Origin: an uncultured Oscillospiraceae bacterium
GTDB taxonomy: Bacteria > Bacillota > Clostridia > Oscillospirales > Oscillospiraceae
Assembly (NCBI GenBank): GCA_950075865.1
Contig: CATMVA010000014.1
Location: 1 to 61,262 of the forward strand
DNA: 61,262 nucleotides
Reading direction: 5' to 3'
Of the stretch, positions 55,481 through 61,262 are shown piece after piece; positions within the stretch are counted from its first letter, which is position 1, and every line of letters begins with the position of its first letter. The translations under genes and the position numbers were made by a program. A model generated the notes under the pieces. That model made no database searches, had not been told where the DNA came from, and saw only the letters and a list, made by a program, of their open reading frames with translations.

Positions 55481-55684
55481 ATAACAGAGTATCAAAAGGT
55501 TTACGCCGGGGAAAAGGTATGCTTCACCTGCCGTTATTACATTCAACATTATGGGCGGGACAAAAAGAAGTATTACATTCTGGCCTGCGGCCACTGTATC
55601 TTCCCCCGGATCAAAACCCGAGCCTCCGAACAGACCTGCAAACATTGGAAGGCCATAAAAGAGGAGCCGGTCAGCGAAAGCTGA
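55481..55684 (+). CDS. Cys-rich mini-protein with apparent ATA start (possibly start-lost)
   Basis: 67 residues if read from ATA at 55481. The frame reads ITEYQKVYAGEKVCFTCRYY and continues through YYILACGHCIFPR and EQTCKHWKA. Two CxxC pairs, another Cys and a His suggest a small zinc-ribbon fold. GAGG lies exactly 8 bases before the ATA and no ATG, GTG or TTG exists in frame upstream before a stop, so either ATA is used or the start was mutated from ATG. The C-terminal codons lie inside the terminator stem of the convergent gene. Not recognised by name; similar short Cys-rich proteins occur in Clostridia. Confidence 0.55.
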   Translation: MTEYQKVYAGEKVCFTCRYYIQHYGRDKKKYYILACGHCIFPRIKTRASEQTCKHWKAIKEEPVSES

Positions 55685-55692
55685 CCGGCTCC
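55657..55692 (-). terminator. Terminator of the DUF4358 gene at 55.7-56.6 kb
   Basis: A 13-bp perfect stem GGAGCCGGTCAGC with loop GAAA (55663-55692), followed on the minus strand by TCTTTTATGG. Confidence 0.85.
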
Positions 55693-55709
55693 CGATCCGT
55701 TGATCCGGC

Positions 55710-56645
55710 TTACTTCTCCATGGCTGCCACGGCGGTCCGGAAGTCCTCCACCATCTCCTCGGCATTCTCGGAGATCACGAAGAGGAACCATTCCCCTTCG
55801 GTGACGAACTTGGCGTTCTGCACCTTGGGCAGATTCTGGCTCAGATACCAGGAGAAGGTGCTCTCCTGCTGCTGGCGGTAAGACTCAAAGACTGCCTCCA
55901 ACGCCTCCTCCTGGCCCGGAGCTACCCTACCCACGCCTAAGGTGTCGGGGGTGGTCATCATGCCGGTGTAGACCACGGCCTCGGTGACCAGATCAGCCTT
56001 GAAGCCGTGATTATCGCCCCAGTAGGTCTCCAGCTCCTCGGGTCCCTGCCGCATCCCCCACATACCGGCCGTCTCCAAAAGCTGGTTGGCCAGCTTCATC
56101 AGGCGGGTGCCGTTGGGGGTAGCTATCTCATAGCTCTCCGCCCCGCCAGCCGAGGTCTGGGTGACCGTGAAGCCCTCCAGCTCATTGATCACGGACACGG
56201 GAAGATAGGTGACTCCCCGCACCAGCAGGGGCTCCACCCCCTCCAGCTTCACATCGTCCACTGTCACCGTCATATCGTCAAAATAGGTACAGATGGTAAA
56301 GTCCCACAGCTTGAACCAGCTGTAATTTTCCTCCTCATACCAGTAGACCCAGCCTCCGTCGGCTTGGGTCACCGCCCGCAGGGGCACGTAGCCCGCCGGC
56401 ACGGCGGGCAGGTCGGACAGGTACACCGTGACGGTTTCCTCCGCCCCGGTCTCAGGGTCGGTCACCGGGCCCTCAAAAGACTCCAGCGCCGTACCGTTGA
56501 TGGTGATGGCGGCGCCGTACCCGGCGTTGGGGTTGGGAGCGATGAGCAGACCACTGGTGGGCACGGCTTTCTCTATAGCCAAGGCGGTGGGGGCGGCGGC
56601 CAGGGCCAATGCCAGGGCCAATGCGGGAATACGTTTGCGGTTCAT
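55710..56645 (-). CDS. Exported protein: stalk-like domain plus DUF4358
   Basis: 311 residues. A Sec signal peptide (MNRKRIPALALALALAAAPTA) is cut near residue 23. Residues 25-160 look like a copper-amine-oxidase-N/stalk domain (GLLIAPNPNAGYGAAITING, VPAGYVPLRAV, VRGVTYLPVSVI). The C-terminal 120 residues (about 190-310) are DUF4358-like (VVYTGMMTTPDTLGVGR, YRQQQESTFSWYL). The protein is probably on the cell surface. A paralog lies directly upstream at 56.8-57.8 kb, and both are preceded by the same ECF-type promoter. Confidence 0.85.
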   Translation of the reverse strand: MNRKRIPALALALALAAAPTALAIEKAVPTSGLLIAPNPNAGYGAAITINGTALESFEGPVTDPETGAEETVTVYLSDLPAVPAGYVPLRAVTQADGGWVYWYEEENYSWFKLWDFTICTYFDDMTVTVDDVKLEGVEPLLVRGVTYLPVSVINELEGFTVTQTSAGGAESYEIATPNGTRLMKLANQLLETAGMWGMRQGPEELETYWGDNHGFKADLVTEAVVYTGMMTTPDTLGVGRVAPGQEEALEAVFESYRQQQESTFSWYLSQNLPKVQNAKFVTEGEWFLFVISENAEEMVEDFRTAVAAMEK

Positions 56646-56694
56646 GTTTGTGTTCTCCCCTTTTTTGTAGTCAAACGGCTTTTTTGCCGCTGTA

Positions 56695-56724
56695 TTTTAG
56701 ACGGCATTTTCGCCCAAAAGTTCC
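56695..56724 (-). promoter_or_regulatory. ECF-sigma-type promoter (first copy)
   Basis: Minus strand GGAAC (56724-56720), exactly 16 bases, CGTCTAAAA (56703-56695). The same element with the same spacing lies before the paralog. The leader to the ATG is about 45 bases. Confidence 0.75.
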
Positions 56725-56730
56725 CTGAAA

Positions 56731-56766
56731 AAGAAAAACTCCCCAGACAATTTTTGTCCGGGGAGT
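56731..56766 (-). terminator. Terminator of the DUF4358 gene at 56.8-57.8 kb
   Basis: On the minus strand the stem ACTCCCCGGACA/TGTCTGGGGAGT closes with one G:U pair and is followed by TTTTCTTTTT. On the plus strand the same position would be an A/C mismatch, so it is built for the minus strand. Confidence 0.88.
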
Positions 56767-56792
56767 TTTTTGTGTTACGATATCTGTTTTCC

Positions 56793-57806
56793 TCAGCGGG
56801 GGCGGGCGCCGCTCTGTCCGGCCTCCACCTGGGCGATCCCCTCCTGGAAGAGCTGGATGGCCCGGTCGTTGTCAGCGGACATAATGAGCATGACATATTT
56901 CCCGTCAGCGCTCTCCACGATCTGGCCGTTCTTGGCTATCTCAAGAGGGCCGGCCAGATACTGCTCAAAACTCTGGATCTGGGCGTCCTGGTAAGCCTTC
57001 AGCGCAGCCTTGCCGGCCTCCTTGTCGGCCCCCTCGGCGTACTTTCCGATGATGACGGAATCAGAACGAATGTTCATCATGGGGATCTGGCCGGAAAGCT
57101 CCTCAAAAGCCGAGATGTCGATATCCATAAATCCAAACCACTCGGCGGGTTCACTGCCGGAGGACATCTCCAGTGCATCATGGATCGAGCCGACCAGCTT
57201 CTGGAGCGGGGTCCCGGGGATCTCGATGGTTACATCAAAGTACTCCTTGCCGTCCTCAGCGTAGCTGTTCACCGTGATGCCGTCCAGGGTGGACAGGAAC
57301 TCGGCGGGCAGGTAGGTGATACCCCCGCGCAGGTAGCAGGAATAGCCCTCCTGAAGGACCTCGTTCCGGTCCTCGTCCCGGATGTAGATGGAATTGTCGT
57401 CAAAGTTGGTGTAGATCATGGTCCCATTGAGATAGAACATGGACCGATTCTCTTCCTTGTACCAACTGGCCGAACCCTTTTCAGTAGCCTGACACAGCAG
57501 GCGCATGGGCACATAGCCCGCGGGGGTGCCGGGCAGCTCGTTGATGGCATACACCACGTCGTTGGTCTTCCAAGAGCCTTCGATGGGCTTGGAGTAGGTC
57601 ACCGACTCGATCTCGGTGCCGTTAAGGGTGACCACGCCCCTGTACTTCTCCGTCACAGCGTTGGGGTTGGCGGAGATGAGGAGGGCTCCCCGGGCGCCGT
57701 CGGCGGGGGTCCATCCGTCAGGACGCTCGCTGGCAAAGGCCGGGGCCGTCAGGCTGGCGGTCAGGGCCAGTGCCAGCGCGGCGGCAGAAAATTGTTTCAT
57801 GTGCAT
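56793..57806 (-). CDS. Exported protein: stalk-like domain plus DUF4358 (paralog)
   Basis: 337 residues with the same build as its downstream neighbour: signal peptide MKQFSAAALALALTASLTAP region, ISANPNAVTEKYRGVVTLNG, a VPMRLLCQA turn, LRGGITYLPAEFLSTLDGI, and a C-terminal DUF4358-like domain (IRSDSVIIGKYAEGADKEAG). The pairwise match is clear by pattern but well diverged, so the duplication is old. There is a second possible start two codons in (MKQF...). Its promoter is the second GGAAC-N16-CGTCTAAA element, placed between it and the kinase-like gene. Confidence 0.85.
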   Translation of the reverse strand: MHMKQFSAAALALALTASLTAPAFASERPDGWTPADGARGALLISANPNAVTEKYRGVVTLNGTEIESVTYSKPIEGSWKTNDVVYAINELPGTPAGYVPMRLLCQATEKGSASWYKEENRSMFYLNGTMIYTNFDDNSIYIRDEDRNEVLQEGYSCYLRGGITYLPAEFLSTLDGITVNSYAEDGKEYFDVTIEIPGTPLQKLVGSIHDALEMSSGSEPAEWFGFMDIDISAFEELSGQIPMMNIRSDSVIIGKYAEGADKEAGKAALKAYQDAQIQSFEQYLAGPLEIAKNGQIVESADGKYVMLIMSADNDRAIQLFQEGIAQVEAGQSGARPR

Positions 57807-57860
57807 ATGATCTATTCTCCTTTATCTGTTGGTATGACCGCCCTTCCGGGCACAGCATTT

Positions 57861-57890
57861 CTTTAGACGAAGCTGGCCGCAAAAAGTTCC
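57861..57890 (-). promoter_or_regulatory. ECF-sigma-type promoter (second copy)
   Basis: Minus strand GGAAC (57890-57886), 16 bases, CGTCTAAAG (57869-57861). AAAGGAGAATAG lies just before the ATG of the gene it drives. Confidence 0.75.
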
Positions 57891-57905
57891 GCCAATTTTG
57901 GAAAA

Positions 57906-58517
57906 TTATTTGCATTGGCCCTTCACAAAATGGACGATGGTCTCCACCGCGGCGTCCAGACCCTTGCAGTCGGTGTTGATGCACAGGTCGTAGTTGGCCG
58001 CCTCGCTCCACTTCCGGTCGGTGTGGAAGGAGTAGTAAGCCCCACGGGTCTTATCCATCCTTCGGATCTTATCGGCGGCCTCCTTGGGGGTGACCCCGTC
58101 CCGGTGGACCACCCGGTCGATCCGGCTCTCCTGCCCGGCGCAGATAAACACCCGCACAAGGCCCGGCTTATCCCGGAGGATATAGTCGGCACAGCGGCCC
58201 ACAATGACACAGCTTCCCTTTTCGGCCACGGCCAGAACGGCCTCCCGCTGGGCCTTGGCGGCCATCTGCTCCACCGAGTCCTCCTGCCCGCCCATCAGCA
58301 GGCTCTGCTGGCCCATGACCAGGGAATACAGGAAGCTGTTGGTAGGCTTTTCGTCATAGCTCTCCAAGAACTGGTGGCTCAGCCCGCTCTCCTTGGCCGC
58401 CACGGCCAGAAGCTCCTTGTCGTAATAGGCGATCCCAAGCGCCTCGGCCACCTTATGGCCGATCTCCCGGCCGCCGCTGCCGAATTGCCGTCCGATGGTG
58501 ATGTAAAGCTCTGCCAT
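57906..58517 (-). CDS. Cytidylate kinase-like family protein
   Basis: 203 residues from the ATG that follows AAGGAG. The P-loop variant GRQFGSGGREIG (9-20) and later CVIVGRCADYILRD (near 105) and RIDRVVHRDGVTPKEAADKI (near 130) match the cytidylate-kinase-like family common in Clostridia, distinct from the housekeeping Cmk. It should bind a nucleotide, but its true substrate is unknown. The gene ends 16 bases before the ECF-type promoter of the DUF4358 paralog. Confidence 0.9.
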   Translation of the reverse strand: MAELYITIGRQFGSGGREIGHKVAEALGIAYYDKELLAVAAKESGLSHQFLESYDEKPTNSFLYSLVMGQQSLLMGGQEDSVEQMAAKAQREAVLAVAEKGSCVIVGRCADYILRDKPGLVRVFICAGQESRIDRVVHRDGVTPKEAADKIRRMDKTRGAYYSFHTDRKWSEAANYDLCINTDCKGLDAAVETIVHFVKGQCK

Positions 58518-58639
58518 GCCGATCACACTCCTTTTCTGTTCATAAAGCCGCTGGGCCTTTTCCTGTCAGGCCCGCCTTACGGATTTATTATATCACAAGG
58601 GAAAGAAAAAAGAAAATGTTTTTTCACACCCGGCCCCGA

Positions 58640-58668
58640 TTGACAAGCTCTCCCTTTTATTATACAAT
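58640..58668 (+). promoter_or_regulatory. Promoter of the ABC-2 exporter operon
   Basis: TTGACA (58640-58645), 17 bases, TACAAT (58663-58668), a near-perfect sigma-A promoter. A possible divergent -10 TATAAT for the kinase-like gene lies at 58592-58587 on the minus strand. Confidence 0.85.
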
Positions 58669-58674
58669 AAGCTT

Positions 58675-58857
58675 CCTTTTTGCTCTTCGGAGCCGGAAAG
58701 AGGGCAGTTCTGCCGCGTCCGGGGAAGGCTCGTGACCTCCCGGACGTCTTGCGGGCAGCGCTGTCTCCCGTTGGTGCTTAAGGCCATGACGGAGACCCGA
58801 TCTTCATCCTCTGGTCTGAATCCCGCGGGATCATCTTTCAGAAAAGGGGAATGATCT
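58675..58857 (+). promoter_or_regulatory. Long structured leader of the ABC-2 operon, class unknown
   Basis: About 180 bases without a gene. Stems that can be drawn: GGCA-GTTC-TGCC (58703-58714), GTCCGGG/CCCGGAC (58717-58745, loop 15), AGACC/GGTCT (58793-58817) and the 12-base palindrome ATCCCGCGGGAT (58820-58831) shortly before the ribosome site AAAGGGGA. No T-run follows, so any control would act on translation or by a different mechanism. I could not assign it to a known riboswitch class. Confidence 0.45.
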
Positions 58858-59655
58858 ATGATCGAAATGCAAGGGATCTGCAAGACCTACCGAGTCCGGC
58901 GGCGGGAAGCCGGGCTGGGAAACGCCTTCAAAAGCCTCCTCTCCCGGGAGTACACCGAGATACCCGCCCTCCGGGACATGACTTTCACGGTTCCCGACGG
59001 CCAGATTTTGGGCTACATCGGCCCCAACGGGGCGGGAAAATCCACCACAATCAAGATCCTCAGCGGCATCCTCCGGCCCGACAGCGGAGCGTGCACGGTG
59101 GACGGTCTGGTGCCCTGGGAAAACCGGAAGGCCCACGTGGCCCGGCTGGGAGTGGTCTTCGGCCAGCGCAGCCAGCTCTGGTGGGATGTGCCCGTCATGG
59201 AGTCCTTCGACCTGCTGCGGGACATCTACCGTGTCCCTGCGCCGGTCTACCGGGAGAACCTGAACCGGCTCACGGCCCTGCTGGACCTGGGGGACCTGCT
59301 GAAAACCCCGGCCCGGATGCTCTCCCTGGGCCAGCGGATGCGCTGCGAGATCGCCGCCGCCCTCCTTCATGGCCCCAAGGTGCTCTTCCTGGACGAGCCC
59401 ACCATTGGCCTGGACGCAGTGAGCAAGCTGAAGGTCCGGGAGTTCATTCTGGAGCAGAACCGGCTCTGCGGCACCACGGTGCTCCTGACCACCCACGACA
59501 TGCAGGACATCGACGCCCTCTGCTCCCGTGTGCTCCTCATCGGCAAGGGCCGGCTCCTGCTGGATGGAGACACCGCCCAAATCAGGGCTATGGCCGGGGA
59601 GGACCTGTCCACCGAGGAGGCCGTGGCCGACCTCTACCGCTGCTTCGGCATCTGA
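58858..59655 (+). CDS. ABC-2 type exporter ATP-binding protein
   Basis: 265 residues. Walker A GPNGAGKST (56-64), signature LSLGQRMRCE (near 155), Walker B VLFLDEPTIGLD (near 176) and switch TTHDMQDID (near 211). A long N-terminal stretch before the first strand (VRRREAGLGNAFKSLLSREY) is typical for ATPases that pair with DUF990-type permeases. It energises export of an unknown substrate. The two permease genes follow within 13 and 3 bases. Confidence 0.93.
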   Translation: MIEMQGICKTYRVRRREAGLGNAFKSLLSREYTEIPALRDMTFTVPDGQILGYIGPNGAGKSTTIKILSGILRPDSGACTVDGLVPWENRKAHVARLGVVFGQRSQLWWDVPVMESFDLLRDIYRVPAPVYRENLNRLTALLDLGDLLKTPARMLSLGQRMRCEIAAALLHGPKVLFLDEPTIGLDAVSKLKVREFILEQNRLCGTTVLLTTHDMQDIDALCSRVLLIGKGRLLLDGDTAQIRAMAGEDLSTEEAVADLYRCFGI

Positions 59656-59668
59656 GGGGGCGGTGCGC

Positions 59669-60472
59669 ATGAAAAAATACTGGTCCTTCTTCAAAATGCG
59701 GCTCATGGCGGGCTTGCAGTACCGTGCCGCCGCCATGGCCGGCATGTCCACCCAGTTCGTCTGGGGGGCCATGGAGATCCTCCTGTACCGGGCCTTCTGG
59801 GCAGAGCACCCCGGACAGTTCCCCATGGGCATGGAGGCCCTCTCCTCCTACATCTGGCTCCAGCAGGCTTTTTTGACCCTCTTCGCCATGTGGAACTGGG
59901 AGCACGACATTCTGCGCTCGGTCAAGGAGGGCACGGTGGCCTACGAGCTGCTGCGGCCCACCGATATCTACAGCATGTGGATGGCCCGTTCTGTGGCTAA
60001 CCGGCTGGCCCGTGCCTCTCTGCGGATGGTCCCGGTGCTGGTGGTAGCCTCCTTCATCCCCGCCCCCTACGGGCTGCGGCTCCCCGCCTCCCCGGCGGCC
60101 TTCGCGCTCTTCCTTCTGGCCTCGGTCCTGATGGTGCTGGTGGTGTGTTCTTACCACCTGCTGGTCTACGCTCTCACTTTCTACCTCACCGACCCCAACG
60201 GCCTGATGGTGCTGTCGGTGGCGGCGGCCGACCTGCTGGGAGGCGCCATCGTGCCCCTGCCCTTTCTGCCCGACGGCCTGCGGCAATTTGCCCAGCTCAC
60301 CCCCTTCGGCTCCATGCAGAACGTACCCCTGCGCATTTTCAGCGGGAGCATCTCCCTGGCCCAGGCTCCGTCTGTCATGGGCCTCCAAGTCTTTTGGATC
60401 ATAACCCTGCTCTCGGCCGGATACCTGCTCACCAAAAAGGGTCTTCGCCGGGCCGTGATATTGGGGGGCTGA
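59669..60472 (+). CDS. ABC-2 family permease (DUF990-like), first subunit
   Basis: 267 residues from the ATG after GAGGGGG. Six hydrophobic segments; the family pattern RMRLMAGLQYRAAAMAG-like start (KMRLMAGLQYRAAA), then VKEGTVAYELLRPTD (near 90) is clear. It forms half of the membrane channel with the next protein. Confidence 0.88.
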   Translation: MKKYWSFFKMRLMAGLQYRAAAMAGMSTQFVWGAMEILLYRAFWAEHPGQFPMGMEALSSYIWLQQAFLTLFAMWNWEHDILRSVKEGTVAYELLRPTDIYSMWMARSVANRLARASLRMVPVLVVASFIPAPYGLRLPASPAAFALFLLASVLMVLVVCSYHLLVYALTFYLTDPNGLMVLSVAAADLLGGAIVPLPFLPDGLRQFAQLTPFGSMQNVPLRIFSGSISLAQAPSVMGLQVFWIITLLSAGYLLTKKGLRRAVILGG

Positions 60473-60475
60473 GCC

Positions 60476-61249
60476 ATGAAACTCTATCTGAAATTTCTCT
60501 CCATCCATCTCCGGAGCGCCATGACCTACCGCTCCAGCTTTTTCCTCAGCTGTCTGGGCCAGGTGCTCATCACCACCAACGTGTTTCTCAGCGTGGTGTT
60601 CCTCATGGACCGGTTCCAGTCCATCGGGGGCTACACCCTGCCCCAGCTCAGCCTGTGCTACGCGGTGATATTGGCCGGGACAAGCCTGGCCGAGTGCTTT
60701 GCCCGGGGGCTGGACGCCTTCGGGAGGATCCTCTCCCAGGCCCAGTTCGACCGCATCATGCTCCGCCCCCGGCCCCTTCTGTTCCAGGTCCTCTGCCAGG
60801 ACATGAAGCCCACCATGTTCGCCCGGGTCCTCCAGGCCGCCGTCATGCTCATTTGGGCCCTGGGGGCGGGGGCGGTACGGTGGACCCCCGCCAAGGCCCT
60901 CACCCTGGCCCTTATGATCCTCTGCGGCGCCGGGGTCTTTTTCGGGGTGTTCCTCATCAACGCCTGCGTCACCTTCTTCACCCTGGAGCACATCGAGGCC
61001 CTGAACATCTTCATGGACGGGCCCCGGGAGTACGGCAAGTACCCCTTCGGCGTCTACGGCAAGCCGGTGCTGCTCATCCTGACCTTTTTGGTGCCCCTGG
61101 CCCTGGTCCAGCACTGGCCCCTTCAGTTCCTCTTTGACCGGGGCCCCGCCTGGTATGGCCTGCTCCCCCTGGCCGCCCTCCTGTTCCTCATCCCCTGCGG
61201 CCTTCTCTGGCGGCTGGGAGTGCGGCATTACCGCTCCACCGGGTCGTGA
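60476..61249 (+). CDS. ABC-2 family permease (DUF990-like), second subunit
   Basis: 257 residues with six hydrophobic segments. It begins LKFLSIHLRSAMTYRSSFFL and has the equivalent loop QAQFDRIMLRPRPLLFQVL (near 84), the counterpart of the first subunit's VAYELLRP loop. It starts 3 bases after the first permease, so the pair is tightly coupled. It is complete and ends 13 bases before the end of the window. Confidence 0.88.
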   Translation: MKLYLKFLSIHLRSAMTYRSSFFLSCLGQVLITTNVFLSVVFLMDRFQSIGGYTLPQLSLCYAVILAGTSLAECFARGLDAFGRILSQAQFDRIMLRPRPLLFQVLCQDMKPTMFARVLQAAVMLIWALGAGAVRWTPAKALTLALMILCGAGVFFGVFLINACVTFFTLEHIEALNIFMDGPREYGKYPFGVYGKPVLLILTFLVPLALVQHWPLQFLFDRGPAWYGLLPLAALLFLIPCGLLWRLGVRHYRSTGS

Positions 61250-61262
61250 TTTACAAAAACGC

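Noticed and set aside
58675-58857. Assignment of the ABC-2 leader to a known riboswitch (TPP, c-di-GMP, fluoride, guanidine, manganese)
   Set aside because: None of the conserved core words of these classes could be found, so only an unclassified structured leader is reported.

Overview
The window looks like chromosome of a GC-rich, strictly anaerobic, spore-forming member of the Clostridia, most likely Oscillospiraceae (Flavonifractor/Lawsonibacter/Intestinimonas-like). The reasons are a pyruvate:ferredoxin oxidoreductase, a flavodiiron protein and Pta for anaerobic energy metabolism; gpr, spoIIP and a bofA-like gene for sporulation; a T-box in front of a dimeric glycyl-tRNA synthetase; and Gram-positive style sigma-A promoters with strong AGGAGG ribosome sites. 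The genus is inference from protein style; no marker rRNA is present.

Layout. 1-2640: an AT-richer accessory flank with two secreted proteins and hairpin-rich non-coding DNA. 2.7-8.6 kb (minus): an M3 oligopeptidase, an orphan hybrid histidine kinase whose promoter carries four 11-bp tandem repeats, and a three-gene DUF2089/SHOCT-like operon behind a promoter with a perfect 15-bp inverted repeat. 8.7-11.3 kb: tRNA-Arg(CCU) and a HAD phosphatase sharing one divergent -35 box, then release factor 3. 11.3-15.7 kb: a MerR regulator coupled to a lipid-anchored FMN/FAD reductase, then an XRE-membrane regulator. 15.8-24.9 kb (minus): a complete oligopeptide ABC transporter in which four of five subunits are longer than usual. 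24.9-32.2 kb: BrkB-like protein, ribosomal protein S20, gpr-spoIIP, PFOR. 32.3-34.8 kb: Na/Pi symporter with a structured, terminator-ending leader RNA and a decayed ABC exporter. 34.9-42 kb: PepF, yaaL-bofA pair, recJ-relA. 42-44.2 kb: ECF sigma factor with an RsgI-like Cys/His-rich partner. 44.3-46.2 kb: T-box and glyS. 46.3-48.4 kb: BlaI/M56 sensor pair with three palindromic operators. 48.7-53.2 kb: pta, an XRE regulator, lepA, and a low-GC Mrr-N-like gene inserted at the 3' end of lepA. 53.2-58.5 kb: YczE-like protein, flavodiiron protein, a small HTH protein, a Cys-rich mini-protein, two paralogous stalk/DUF4358 proteins behind identical ECF-type promoters, and a cytidylate-kinase-like protein. 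58.6 kb to the end: an ABC-2 exporter operon with a long structured leader.

The most unusual items are: (1) the lepA 3' end, where an AT-rich single-gene insert supplies a new lepA terminus and leaves the old one as a 12-codon orphan in front of the presumed native terminator; (2) the oligopeptide transporter with a roughly 365-residue insertion in the OppD nucleotide-binding domain, a roughly 215-residue outside loop in OppC and an 842-residue binding protein; (3) two DUF4358 paralogs sharing a GGAAC-N16-CGTCTAAA promoter; (4) a glycine T-box whose antiterminator loop holds a 143-nt insert; (5) a structured leader RNA of unknown class before the Na/Pi symporter. All calls come from reading the sequence; no database search was run.
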